DNA from: Pandoraea sp.
GTDB taxonomy: Bacteria; Pseudomonadota; Gammaproteobacteria; Burkholderiales; Burkholderiaceae
Length of the DNA: 46,983 nucleotides
Assembly: GCA_031291335.1 (NCBI GenBank)
Contig: JARLJF010000084.1
Location: forward strand, 1-46,983
Reading direction: 5' to 3'
Positions 17,241 to 25,392 of the stretch are shown piece after piece. Both the position numbers and the translations under genes were made by a program. A model generated the notes under the pieces. It worked only from the letters and a program-made list of their open reading frames with translations, had not been told where the DNA came from and did not search any database. Positions within the stretch are counted from its first letter, which is position 1. Each line of letters opens with the position of its first letter.

Positions 17241-18193
17241 GTGTCACGAACAAGAATCCGGCCGGAACCCTGGCCGTGCAGAACGGAGATTTCATGACGA
17301 CGCCTTCGCCCGTGAATTCAGCGGCGGTGACTCCCGCGACACGTCGCAAGACGCGCCGCGAAGGGCCGGGCTCGCGTCTCTGGCGCGTGATGGTGTGGGG
17401 CGCGATGATCTTCTTCCTCGTGAATGTCGGGCTGATGATCGCCACCGTCACGATGAACTCGTTCGCGACCCGCTGGTTCGGCACGCCCTTGCCTGAGGGC
17501 TTTACGCTGCATTGGTACGCGCAGGCGTGGCAGGACTTCCAGCTCGCGCAAGTGCTGTGGGTCACGGTGGAAGTCGTGGGTGCGGTGGTGCTGCTGTCGA
17601 TCGCCTTGGGCGTGCCCGCGGCGTATGCGCTGGCGCGGGTGCAGTTCCCGGGCAAGCGCCTCGCGATGCTGGTGTTCCTGCTGCCGATGATGGTGCCACC
17701 GGTCACGTACGGTATTCCGATGGCGACGGTGCTCTACAAGGTCGGGCTGGGCGGCACGCTCGCCGGCGTGATTCTCGCGAACCTCGTGCCGTCGCTGCCC
17801 TTCGTGATTCTGGTCATGACCCCGTTCATCGAGCAGATCGATCCGAATCTCGAAGCCGCGGCACGTATCTTCGGCGCCAACACGCAGAAGTACTTCCGTT
17901 TCGTGTTGCTGCCGCTGCTGGTGCCGGGCATTCTCGCGGCGGGATTGCTGACGCTGGTGCGCACCATCGGCATGTTCGAGCTGACGTTCTTCACGGCGGG
18001 GCCCGACACGCAGACTCTGGTCGTGGCGCTGTACTACGCGGTGTTTTCGACCGGTGTCAGAGCGCCTCAGTCGATCGATGCGATGGCGATGATCTACATG
18101 GCCATCACCTTGTTGTGGGTGCTCATCGCACTGCAGTTCGTGAGTCCGACGCAGTTGGTGAGCCGGGTCAAGGAAGCGCCGAAAGGCGAGTAA
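17237..18193 (+). CDS. ABC transporter permease 2 (PotC-like)
   Basis: A 318-residue permease with about six helices and the EAA loop EAAARIFGANTQKYFRFVLLPLLVPGI. The N-terminal 45 residues before the first helix are hydrophilic and longer than usual; a second ATG at 17294 (MTTPSPV) could be the true start, but the ATGA overlap with permease 1 favours 17237. Last gene of the operon. I see no strong terminator in the 241 bp that follow. Confidence 0.92.
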   Translation: MSVTNKNPAGTLAVQNGDFMTTPSPVNSAAVTPATRRKTRREGPGSRLWRVMVWGAMIFFLVNVGLMIATVTMNSFATRWFGTPLPEGFTLHWYAQAWQDFQLAQVLWVTVEVVGAVVLLSIALGVPAAYALARVQFPGKRLAMLVFLLPMMVPPVTYGIPMATVLYKVGLGGTLAGVILANLVPSLPFVILVMTPFIEQIDPNLEAAARIFGANTQKYFRFVLLPLLVPGILAAGLLTLVRTIGMFELTFFTAGPDTQTLVVALYYAVFSTGVRAPQSIDAMAMIYMAITLLWVLIALQFVSPTQLVSRVKEAPKGE

Positions 18194-18366
18194 GCCGTAC
18201 GGGGGCCGCGAGGACTTTCGGGGTTGCGAAGGTACGCGCGGCGCCCGCTGCATCAGCATGGCAGTCAACGATCCATTGAAGCCGCGCGCATGAGCATGCG
18301 TTGTATGGCGAAGACTGTCGGGCCGAAATGTTGCGCCGCAACAAAAAAATATCGATGGAAGTCGAT

Positions 18367-18392
18367 GGAATAAGGCGCGGGGCTCGGGCGTT
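18367..18392 (+). promoter_or_regulatory. Putative ECF-sigma promoter
   Basis: A GGAATAA box (18367-18373), 15 bp, then CGTT (18389-18392), 43 bp before the start of the COG4315-like gene. The GGAA(T) and CGT pair is the general form of ECF-sigma promoters. The partner could be the sigma factor encoded at 19005, but no matching pair was found directly upstream of that gene itself. Confidence 0.45.
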
Positions 18393-18434
18393 CTGAGAGT
18401 GTCGTCACCGACATTTCACTCAGGAGCCAACGTC

Positions 18435-18827
18435 ATGAACCAACGTCAATCGATGTCCGCCGTCCTCACCGCTGTCGTGGCCGCCGCCGGTCTGTTCGCC
18501 GCTGCCGCCGCGCATGCCGAGACCCCGCTCAAGTCCATGGGCGGCATGCTGGTCGACGGCCAGAACCGCACCGTCTATACGTTCGACAAGGATGTGGCGG
18601 GCAGCGGCAAAAGCACCTGCAACGGTCCGTGCGCCGAAGCCTGGCCGCCGGTAATGGCTGCCCCGGGGGCGAAGGCCGAGGGCGACTACTCCGTGATTAC
18701 GCGCGACGACGGCAAGATGCAATGGGCCTACAAGGGCAAACCGGTGTACCTGTTCACGAAAGACGCCGCGCCGGGCGACATGAAGGGCGATGGCATCAAG
18801 GATGTGTGGCACGCTGTCAAGCCCTGA
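18435..18827 (+). CDS. Secreted COG4315-type protein (lipoprotein-like repeat family)
   Basis: A 130-residue exported protein with a signal peptide (MNQRQS, hydrophobic Ala/Val-rich helix, cleavage after AHA). It carries two copies of the family motif Y-x-(FWY)-x2-D: NRTVYTFDKD and KPVYLFTKDA, with a CNGPCAEAWPP segment between whose two cysteines are conserved in the family. No lipobox cysteine is present, so it is probably periplasmic, not lipid-anchored. The function of the family is unknown. A CAGGAG site precedes the ATG. It lies upstream of the sigma/anti-sigma pair with a possible ECF promoter, so it may be a target of that system. Confidence 0.85.
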   Translation: MNQRQSMSAVLTAVVAAAGLFAAAAAHAETPLKSMGGMLVDGQNRTVYTFDKDVAGSGKSTCNGPCAEAWPPVMAAPGAKAEGDYSVITRDDGKMQWAYKGKPVYLFTKDAAPGDMKGDGIKDVWHAVKP

Positions 18828-18916
18828 GCGAGGGCATAGGCAGTACTGACGGGGAGCAAGAGGGTGTTGGCATTCCGGCCGGCCACGCGGCAAGATGCAA
18901 AGTCGCGGCGGCTCAG

Positions 18917-18922
18917 TATAAT
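18917..18922 (+). promoter_or_regulatory. Possible -10 element of the sigma factor operon
   Basis: A perfect TATAAT lies 82 bp before the ECF sigma start, but the matching -35 position (18894-18899, GATGCA) is poor. Low-confidence promoter. Confidence 0.3.
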
Positions 18923-19004
18923 TTCCCGGCAGGCGCCAGCGGTATTCGCTGGCGATGCTTCGGACTGGCTTGCCGCCAGGCACCCTCCGCCAGGAAATTC
19001 GCCG

Positions 19005-19568
19005 ATGACCGGTCAGGATTTGCCCAGCTTGCTCCCGGGCTTGCTGCCACGCCTCTGGGCGTTCGCGCTGCGCATTACGGGGGATCGTCACGATGCCGAG
19101 GATCTCGTGCAACGCGCTTGCGTGCATGCGCTGGAGCGCGTGCATCAATGGCAGTTGGGCACCTCGGCGTTGAGCTGGATGTACAGCATCGTGCATACGA
19201 CGTGGATCAACGAGATCCGCGCGCGCCGCGTTCGTTCGCGCGGTAGCCTGGCGTGGGACGACGCCGACGTCGAAGCGATTCCCGATCTTCAGGCATCGAC
19301 GCCGGAGGATCTTGCCAGCTATCACCAGGTGTTCGGCGCCGTGGATCGTCTGCCGGAAGCGCAGCGGTTCGTCGTGCTGCTCGTGGCCGTGGAAGGGCTG
19401 AGCTATCAGGAGGCGGCGCTCGTGCTCGACGTGCCCATCGGTACCGTCATGAGCCGTCTGTCACGCGCACGCCGCACCATCGGCGACCAGTTCCGTAACC
19501 CCGAGGGGCAACCCCGCCGCGCCGACAGTGTCGGCCCCGCATCCGGCGCACGTGAGGAGGACGCGTGA
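19005..19568 (+). CDS. ECF-family RNA polymerase sigma factor
   Basis: A 187-residue group IV sigma factor. Region 2 is seen in LWAFALRITGDRHDAEDLVQRACVHALERVHQW with the -10-melting segment SALSWMYSIVHTTWINEIRAR, and region 4 in LPEAQRFVVLLVAVEGLSYQEAALVLDVPIGTVMSRLSRAR in outline. The start at MTGQDL (19005) has CAGGAA about 9 nt upstream and leaves region 2 at the usual distance from the N terminus; the frame is open further upstream without conserved sequence. The stop shares one base with the anti-sigma start (TGATG), which indicates translational coupling. Confidence 0.94.
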   Translation: MTGQDLPSLLPGLLPRLWAFALRITGDRHDAEDLVQRACVHALERVHQWQLGTSALSWMYSIVHTTWINEIRARRVRSRGSLAWDDADVEAIPDLQASTPEDLASYHQVFGAVDRLPEAQRFVVLLVAVEGLSYQEAALVLDVPIGTVMSRLSRARRTIGDQFRNPEGQPRRADSVGPASGAREEDA

Positions 19569-20491
19569 TGAACGAAGACGATATCCGCCTGCTCGCTTAC
19601 GTGGACGAGACACTCCCTGCTGCGCAGCGCGCGGAAGTGGAAGCTGCCGTTACCGCGTCGCCGGAATTGGCCGACGCGGTCGAGTCGTTGCGCGCGTCGC
19701 GTCTGCCGTATCGCGAGACGTTCGCCGCTCAAGTGATTCCCCCGGTGCCGGAAAGTTTGCGCGCCAATCTCGATACACTGCTGCGCGCGCATGCGCTGCG
19801 TCAGATGCCCGTCGCGCAAGGAACCCCCGATGTCGCGACACCGCGCGAGTCGGCAGCGCCCGTTCGCGTCGATGACGCGCATAACCTGCCCGCCGCCAAC
19901 GACGCTCCCACGGGACGGCGCGTACGCGCATGGTGGCTCGCTGCGGCGTTTGCGGCCGGTGTGGCGGCGACCGCCGTCACCTTGCCATTGCTGTCGGGAG
20001 TGTTGAACAAGTCCGGTGTGAACGGCGGGGGACTCATGACCGCTTCGGCACCGCCGCCACCGAAATCGCCGCAAGGCACGACGTGGGTCCGCGCCGCCGC
20101 CGAGTACCAGCAGTTGTACGCGCGCGACACGATCGCCTCGGTGCATGTGGACGATAGCGATACCGAGCGCACCGTGAACGACATTCGTCAAAACGACAAG
20201 CTCGATATCAATGTGCCCGACCTGCGCTCACAGGGGCTGACGTTCAAGCGTGTGCAGCGTCTGCGCTGGCAGGACCGTGCACTGGTGCAGATGGTGTACC
20301 TGCCGGAGACGGGCGATCCCATCGCGTTGTGCGTGGTGCGCGATCCGCGTCCGGATCAAGGCGTGGCAGAGCAGAAGATCGACCGGATGGGCGTGGTGAC
20401 GTGGCGCAAGGGGCAAGTGGGTTATGCGCTGATCGGGGCACCCGGTTCGGTTGATCTGAAGGCCGTTGCGAATTCGCTGGCGCAGCTTTAA
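19568..20491 (+). CDS. Membrane anti-sigma factor
   Basis: A 307-residue single-pass membrane protein. The N-terminal 75 residues are an anti-sigma domain (DDIRLLAYVDETLPAAQRAEVEAAV) without the HxxxCxxC zinc site of the ZAS type. A linker leads to a membrane helix at about residues 121-144 (WWLAAAFAAGVAATAVTLPLL), then a periplasmic domain ending ALCVVRDPRP... with a repeated beta pattern typical of this group. It would hold the ECF factor at the membrane until a periplasmic signal is sensed. The ATG at 19568 is used; a GTG lies one codon earlier. It overlaps the convergent LysR gene by 4 bp. Confidence 0.9.
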   Translation: MNEDDIRLLAYVDETLPAAQRAEVEAAVTASPELADAVESLRASRLPYRETFAAQVIPPVPESLRANLDTLLRAHALRQMPVAQGTPDVATPRESAAPVRVDDAHNLPAANDAPTGRRVRAWWLAAAFAAGVAATAVTLPLLSGVLNKSGVNGGGLMTASAPPPPKSPQGTTWVRAAAEYQQLYARDTIASVHVDDSDTERTVNDIRQNDKLDINVPDLRSQGLTFKRVQRLRWQDRALVQMVYLPETGDPIALCVVRDPRPDQGVAEQKIDRMGVVTWRKGQVGYALIGAPGSVDLKAVANSLAQL

Positions 20492-21390
20492 AGCGCCAGA
20501 ATTTCGGGCAGCAACGGCCGGCTAAGCCGCTGGCTCCACCACTTCAACGCCTCGCCCATTCGCTCTGTGCGCCACGCCAGCCAGAAGGTCTCCGGCGGGC
20601 GAGGCTCCTCGACCTGCAATTCCACCAGCGCACCGCGCTTGAGTTCCGCACACACGCAGGCGCGCGGCAGAAATCCGTGGCCCAGCCCTGCCAACTGCGC
20701 CGCAATCTTCGCTTGCATACTGGGCACCGTGATCCGCCGCTGGCCCAGCAACAGCCCCACTGAACGATCGACCAGCGAACGCGCCCCATCGCCCACGACG
20801 ATGGCGGTGTTCTCCAGCAGATCGTCCCGCGTGAGCGGGCGCCCTAGCTTGGTGAACGGGTGGGTGGCGCTCACGCAGAACGCGAAATCCAGCGTGCCGA
20901 TCGCCACGGCCTTGTAGCCACCGCTGGCCGGTCCTTCCCCGGCGGCCACGACCAGATCGGCCCGTCCTTCGCGCAACAACTCCCACGTCCCCGTGAGCGT
21001 CTCCGTGCCAATGCGCAGGCGCGTGCCGCAGTTCAGGTCTTCGAAGGCGCAAATATCGGGATTGAAGGCGCTCGTGGGGATCAGCGAATCGTGGACCAGG
21101 CGGATTTCTGCCTCGAAACCGGTGGAGATTTGCCGCATGCGCGATTCGAGCTGGCTCGCCGCCGCCAGCAGCCACCGGCCCTCCTTGAGCATTTCTTGCC
21201 CCGCATCGGTGAGCGTGACCCTCGGTCCGTTGCGAACGAATAGGGCAAGGCCGAGCTGATCCTCCAGCTTGGAGACGGCGTACGAGATGGTCGACGGCAC
21301 TTTGTGCAGCCGTTCGGCCGCGGCGGCGAACGAGCCGTACCGCGCGATGGCATCGACGATTTCGATGGCTTCCAGAGACAACTTGAGCAT
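20488..21390 (-). CDS. LysR-family transcriptional regulator
   Basis: A 300-residue LysR regulator: N-terminal winged helix-turn-helix (LEAIEIVDAIARYGSFAAAAERLHKVPSTISYAVSKLEDQLG in outline, with the recognition helix at PSTISYAVSKLE) and a C-terminal periplasmic-binding-like effector domain (RLRIGTETLTGTWELLREGRADLVVAAGE). It diverges from the eight-gene operon starting at 21621, and a perfect 21-bp palindrome with a T-N11-A core lies 22 bp upstream of its start. It is therefore very probably the regulator of that operon and of itself. Confidence 0.95.
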   Translation of the reverse strand: MLKLSLEAIEIVDAIARYGSFAAAAERLHKVPSTISYAVSKLEDQLGLALFVRNGPRVTLTDAGQEMLKEGRWLLAAASQLESRMRQISTGFEAEIRLVHDSLIPTSAFNPDICAFEDLNCGTRLRIGTETLTGTWELLREGRADLVVAAGEGPASGGYKAVAIGTLDFAFCVSATHPFTKLGRPLTRDDLLENTAIVVGDGARSLVDRSVGLLLGQRRITVPSMQAKIAAQLAGLGHGFLPRACVCAELKRGALVELQVEEPRPPETFWLAWRTERMGEALKWWSQRLSRPLLPEILAL

Positions 21391-21411
21391 GGATGAGTCT
21401 CCAAAAAGTCG

Positions 21412-21432
21412 ATCATCGAAATTTTCGATGAT
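21412..21432. promoter_or_regulatory. LysR-type operator (perfect palindrome, T-N11-A)
   Basis: Two 10-bp arms, ATCATCGAAA and TTTCGATGAT, flank a central T. The inner TCGAAATTTTCGA is a textbook T-N11-A LysR box. It lies between the LysR gene (start 21390) and the operon starting at 21621, nearer the regulator, the usual place for the high-affinity recognition site. Confidence 0.75.
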
Positions 21433-21620
21433 AAGTCGCCAAAACCTTCAACCTCATGTGCCTCGATTCCGACGAAACTTCTTTCAATGAGGCGGGAAAC
21501 ACCGATGAAAGCATACATGAGCCGCCGGGTTTGATTTAGTGAATTTTATCGAACAGTAAAACGCAATTTCCCGTTGGTTTTTATCTTTTCTGTCATTTAA
21601 CGCAATCAAGGAGACTTACC

Positions 21621-22283
21621 ATGGCCCTTAACAAACCCGTCGCTGTCGCCAAGCCCGGTTCGCTGCTGCTTACGCCGCAAGACCACACGCTGATCATGAT
21701 CGACTTCCAGTCGCAGATGGCTTTCGCTACGCACTCCATCGACGCCGTCACGCTGCGCAACAACGCCGCGCTGGTCGCCAACGCTGCCGCCGGATTCGGT
21801 GTGTCGACCATCCTCACCACCGTGGCCGAAAAGAGCTTCAGCGGCCCGATGTTCGAAGAAGTGACGACACCGTTCCCCGGTCGGGCGATGCTCGACCGCA
21901 CCTCCATGAATACGTGGGAAGACGAAGCCGTGATTCACCGCGTGAACGAGATCGGCAAGTCGCGCATCGTGCTCGCGGGCTTGTGGACCAGCGTGTGCAT
22001 CGTGGGCCCGGCCCTCTCGGCGATCGATCAAGGTTTCGAGGTGTATGTGATTACAGACGCCAGCGGCGACGTATCGACGGAAGCCCACGAGCGCGCAGTC
22101 GAGCGCATGATTCAGGCCGGGGCCCGCCCGATGACGGCATTGCAGTATCTGCTGGAATTGCAACGTGACTGGGCGCGCACCGACACGTACGGCATGACCA
22201 CGGGGATTGCGAAGAAGTGGGGCGGCTCGTACGGGATCGGCATCAACTATGCCAACACGATGTTCAACGCTCACGAAGGTTAA
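21621..22283 (+). CDS. Isochorismatase-family cysteine hydrolase (YcaC-like)
   Basis: A 220-residue cysteine hydrolase. The catalytic Asp is D28 in LIMIDFQSQM and the nucleophile is C126 in GLWTSVCIVGPA; a Lys in VAEKSFSG is the probable third member. The overall layout, including DRTSMNTWED and the long C-terminal extension, resembles E. coli YcaC, whose substrate is unknown, more than true isochorismatases. First gene of the LysR-controlled operon, with AAGGAG 8 nt before the ATG. It may hydrolyse an amide or an N-carbamoyl compound in the pathway. Confidence 0.9.
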   Translation: MALNKPVAVAKPGSLLLTPQDHTLIMIDFQSQMAFATHSIDAVTLRNNAALVANAAAGFGVSTILTTVAEKSFSGPMFEEVTTPFPGRAMLDRTSMNTWEDEAVIHRVNEIGKSRIVLAGLWTSVCIVGPALSAIDQGFEVYVITDASGDVSTEAHERAVERMIQAGARPMTALQYLLELQRDWARTDTYGMTTGIAKKWGGSYGIGINYANTMFNAHEG

Positions 22284-22297
22284 ACCGGAGTCAGACG

Positions 22298-22582
22298 ATG
22301 AAGTCCTACCTGCTGTCACTGGCGCTCGGCGTACTTGTTGGCGTGATCTATGCGCTGTTCCACGTGCGCTCCCCGGCCCCGCCGGTCGTCGCTCTGGTGG
22401 GGCTTCTCGGAATCTTGCTCGGTGAGCAGATCCCGCCCTTGGTCAAAGGCTGGGTCAAGCCCGACAGCGTGCAGAGTTCGTGGCTACAAGAGCAGGTCAA
22501 GCCGCATGTGTTCGGTGAATTGCCGCGATGCACCAAGACCGACATCGCAGCGACGGCCCCCATCAAAGACGAGCGCACGTAA
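22298..22582 (+). CDS. XapX-domain small membrane protein
   Basis: A 94-residue protein. The first 55 residues form a XapX domain: two membrane helices (SYLLSLALGVLVGVIYALF and VVALVGLLGILLGEQ) with the family motif RSPAPPVVALVGLLG. The C-terminal 40 residues are soluble and unassigned. XapX proteins have no known activity but recur beside hydrolase and amidohydrolase genes. It lies 14 bp after the hydrolase gene. Confidence 0.85.
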   Translation: MKSYLLSLALGVLVGVIYALFHVRSPAPPVVALVGLLGILLGEQIPPLVKGWVKPDSVQSSWLQEQVKPHVFGELPRCTKTDIAATAPIKDERT

Positions 22583-22673
22583 CACGTGTGCCCGGTGCAG
22601 CGCTCGCCGTTATGGCGAGCGCCTTGTCCCCAGTACTGAGACGTTCGACTCCGCCAAGCCAAGGAAGCCAGAC

Positions 22674-24587
22674 ATGACCGCCACTCACGCCTCGACCGCA
22701 GCGCCCGACGTTATCTTGCACAACGGGCGCTTTACCACGCTGGACCGCACCAATCCCACGGCGAGCGCCGTGGCCATCAAAGACGGCCGCTTCGTGCGCG
22801 TTGGTCGCACCGAAGAAGTCCTGCCGCTGGCGGGGAGTGCTACCCGAGTTATCGATTTGAAGGGCAAGCCCGTGTTGCCCGGCCTGATCGACAACCACCT
22901 GCACATCATTCGCGGCGGACTGAACTTCAATCTGGAATTGCGCTGGGATGGCGTGCGCAGCTTGGCCGACGCGATGGGCATGCTCAAGCGTCAGGTGGCG
23001 ATTACGCCCGCACCGCAATGGGTGCGCGTGGTCGGCGGTTTCACCGAGCATCAGTTTGCCGAGAAGCGCCTGCCAACCATCACCGAACTCAATGCAGTCG
23101 CGCCCGACACTCCGGTCTTCATACTGCATTTGTACGACCGCGCCTTGCTCAACGGTGCTGCGCTGCGCGCCGTGGGTTATACGCGCGATACCCCTGCGCC
23201 CCCGGGCGGCGAGATCGTGCGCGACAGCGCGGGCAACCCAACGGGGTTGCTGCTCGCCAAGCCCAATGCCTCCATCCTTTACGCCACGCTGGCCAAAGGG
23301 CTCACGCTGCCGTTGGACTACCAGGTCAACTCCACGCGCCACTTCATGCGTGAGCTCAATCGTCTTGGCGTGACCGGCGCTATCGATGCGGGCGGTGGCT
23401 TCCAGAACTACCCCGACGACTATCAGGTGATCCAGCAGTTGGCCGATGCGGGCCAACTCACGATTCGCCTCGCCTACAACCTGTTCACGCAAAAGCCGAA
23501 GCAGGAGAAGGAAGACTTTCTTAACTGGACGGCGACGTCCAAATACAAGCAGGGCGACGATTACTTCCGCCACAACGGCGCGGGCGAGATGCTGGTGTTT
23601 TCCGCCGCCGACTTCGAGGACTTCCGTCAGCCGCGCCCGGACATGGCGCCGGAGATGGAGGGCGAACTCGAAGAGGTCGTGCGTGTGCTCGCACAGAACC
23701 GCTGGCCGTGGCGTCTGCACGCGACGTACGACGAAACCATCGAGCGGGCGCTCGATGTATTCGAAAAGGTGAATCAAGACACACCGCTCGAAGGGCTGAA
23801 CTGGTTCTTCGATCACTGCGAAACGATCTCCGAGAAATCGATCGACCGCATTGCCGCACTCGGTGGCGGTATCGCCGTGCAGCACCGTATGGCTTATCAG
23901 GGCGAGTATTTCGTCGAGCGTTACGGCGCAGGCGCTGCCGAGGCAACGCCGCCGGTCAAGCGCATGTTGGAGAAGGGCGTGAATGTTTCGGCCGGGACCG
24001 ACGCGACGCGCGTGGCGAGCTACAACCCGTGGGTGTCGCTGTCGTGGCTGGTAACGGGCAAGACGGTGGGCGGCATGCGGCTTTATGAGCAGGCCAACTG
24101 CGTGGATCGCGAGACTGCCTTGCGCATGTGGACCGAGAAGGTCACGTGGTTCTCGAATGAAGTCGGCAAGAAGGGCCGTATCGAAGCGGGGCAGTTGGCT
24201 GACCTGATCGTGCCGGATCGCGACTTCTTCGGTTGTGCCGAATCGGATATTGCCGACACCACCGCACTGCTCACCATGGTCGGCGGCAAGGTGGTCTACG
24301 GTGCGGGGCAGTTTGCATCGCTCGATGAAGGCACGCCGCCGGTGGCCATGCCCGACTGGTCGCCTGCGCGCACTTTCGGCGGTTACGCGGGCTGGGCTGA
24401 CAAAGAGACGTCGACACAAGGCACACCGATGCAGAAGGCGCTGCACAGTGCCGCTGCGGCTTGTGCCTGCGCCAACAACTGCAACGTGCACGGTCACCGG
24501 CATGCGACGGCGTGGAGCAGCAAGCTGCCCGTGTCCGATCTGAAGGGCTTCTGGGGTGCGTTGGGCTGCGCCTGCTGGGCGGTGTGA
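22674..24587 (+). CDS. YtcJ-like amidohydrolase with Cys-rich C-terminal tail
   Basis: A 637-residue metal-dependent hydrolase of amidohydrolase_3 (YtcJ) type. The metal site begins with HLH in GLIDNHLHIIRGG (H75, H77); later ligands are visible in WRLHATYDE, FFDHCETIS and the Asp of VSAGTDATRV. The body ends around GGYAGWADK; after it comes a tail of about 50 residues with clustered cysteines and histidines (ACACANNCNVHGHRH, then GCACWAV), which is not part of the usual fold and could bind metal. The ATG at 22674 follows AAGGAAG. The substrate is unknown. It ends 2 bp before the DoxX gene. Confidence 0.9.
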   Translation: MTATHASTAAPDVILHNGRFTTLDRTNPTASAVAIKDGRFVRVGRTEEVLPLAGSATRVIDLKGKPVLPGLIDNHLHIIRGGLNFNLELRWDGVRSLADAMGMLKRQVAITPAPQWVRVVGGFTEHQFAEKRLPTITELNAVAPDTPVFILHLYDRALLNGAALRAVGYTRDTPAPPGGEIVRDSAGNPTGLLLAKPNASILYATLAKGLTLPLDYQVNSTRHFMRELNRLGVTGAIDAGGGFQNYPDDYQVIQQLADAGQLTIRLAYNLFTQKPKQEKEDFLNWTATSKYKQGDDYFRHNGAGEMLVFSAADFEDFRQPRPDMAPEMEGELEEVVRVLAQNRWPWRLHATYDETIERALDVFEKVNQDTPLEGLNWFFDHCETISEKSIDRIAALGGGIAVQHRMAYQGEYFVERYGAGAAEATPPVKRMLEKGVNVSAGTDATRVASYNPWVSLSWLVTGKTVGGMRLYEQANCVDRETALRMWTEKVTWFSNEVGKKGRIEAGQLADLIVPDRDFFGCAESDIADTTALLTMVGGKVVYGAGQFASLDEGTPPVAMPDWSPARTFGGYAGWADKETSTQGTPMQKALHSAAAACACANNCNVHGHRHATAWSSKLPVSDLKGFWGALGCACWAV

Positions 24588-24589
24588 CG

Positions 24590-25003
24590 ATGAACACGCT
24601 AATCACGGCGCGTTGGCAACCCATGCCCGCACTTCGGTGGATCGCGCTGCTGCTGTTGTGCGCCGCCTATTTGCAGGGAGGTCTCGATAAGGCGATCGAT
24701 TTCAACGCCGCGATCGCCGAGATGCAGCACTTCGGGGTCTCGCCTGCGGCACCGATGGCGGCGGCCGTCATCGTGCTCGAGCTGGGCGCATCGGTGCTCA
24801 TCCTCACCGGCTTCTACCGGTGGCTAGGTGCATCGGCGCTGGCGGCGTTCACGTTGTTCGCCACTTTCGTGGCGCTACGCTTCTGGGAGATGCCGCAGCC
24901 CGAGCGCTTCATGGCCGAGAACGCGTTCTTCGAGCATCTCGGTTTAGTCGGTGGTTTTTTGCTGGTGGCATGGCACGACTGGAAAGCCCGTGCGGATGCC
25001 TGA
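24590..25003 (+). CDS. DoxX-family membrane protein
   Basis: A 137-residue protein with four hydrophobic helices typical of DoxX: LRWIALLLLCAAYLQGGLDKAIDF, AAPMAAAVIVLELGASVLILTGFY and a C-terminal EHLGLVGGFLLVAWHD. DoxX-type proteins occur in quinone-linked redox systems, and a related one joins a thioredoxin-linked membrane oxidoreductase complex in mycobacteria. Its start is 2 bp after the amidohydrolase stop, so translation is probably coupled. Confidence 0.88.
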   Translation: MNTLITARWQPMPALRWIALLLLCAAYLQGGLDKAIDFNAAIAEMQHFGVSPAAPMAAAVIVLELGASVLILTGFYRWLGASALAAFTLFATFVALRFWEMPQPERFMAENAFFEHLGLVGGFLLVAWHDWKARADA

Positions 25004-25059
25004 ACGACAACGGTAAGTGCTTCGTTTTTCGATCTTGCTTTCCTTATAGAGAATCTTTC

Positions 25060-25377
25060 ATGACCCTTCTGTCCACGCCCATTCAGGTACGTGACAATCC
25101 GGCGAAGCACCGCTTCGAGTATTCGGTGCAAGGTGAACATGCCGTCGCGATCTATTCGATTGAAGGCAACGTCATCACGTTCATTCACACGCTCGTGCCC
25201 GACGCGTTGCGTGGCCAAGGCATCGCAACGAAGTTGGTGCTCGCGGGGCTGGCCGCGGCACGGGAGCGTGGTCTGCGCGTCATTCCGCAGTGTCCCGTTT
25301 TTGCAGCCTATATGCGCGCGCATCCTGAAACGCACGACTTGCTGGCCGACGAAGGCCGCGTTTTGCTCGGTTTGTAA
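25060..25377 (+). CDS. Short GNAT-type N-acetyltransferase (YjdJ/COG2388 type)
   Basis: A 105-residue minimal GNAT domain: RFEYSVQGEHAVAIYSIEGNVITFIHTLVP, then the acetyl-CoA loop ALRGQGIATKLVLAGLAAARERGLRVIPQCPVFAAYM in outline. The PxCxFxxxYxxxHPE-like ending (QCPVFAAYMRAHPE) is the signature of COG2388, a group that includes yeast and human homologues of unknown acceptor. Fifth gene of the LysR-linked operon. Confidence 0.88.
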   Translation: MTLLSTPIQVRDNPAKHRFEYSVQGEHAVAIYSIEGNVITFIHTLVPDALRGQGIATKLVLAGLAAARERGLRVIPQCPVFAAYMRAHPETHDLLADEGRVLLGL

Positions 25378-25392
25378 CGACACGGAGCCGTC

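Noticed and set aside
22563..24503. A 646-codon open frame on the minus strand
   Set aside because: It is the antisense shadow of the YtcJ-type amidohydrolase gene, whose metal-binding motifs are on the plus strand.
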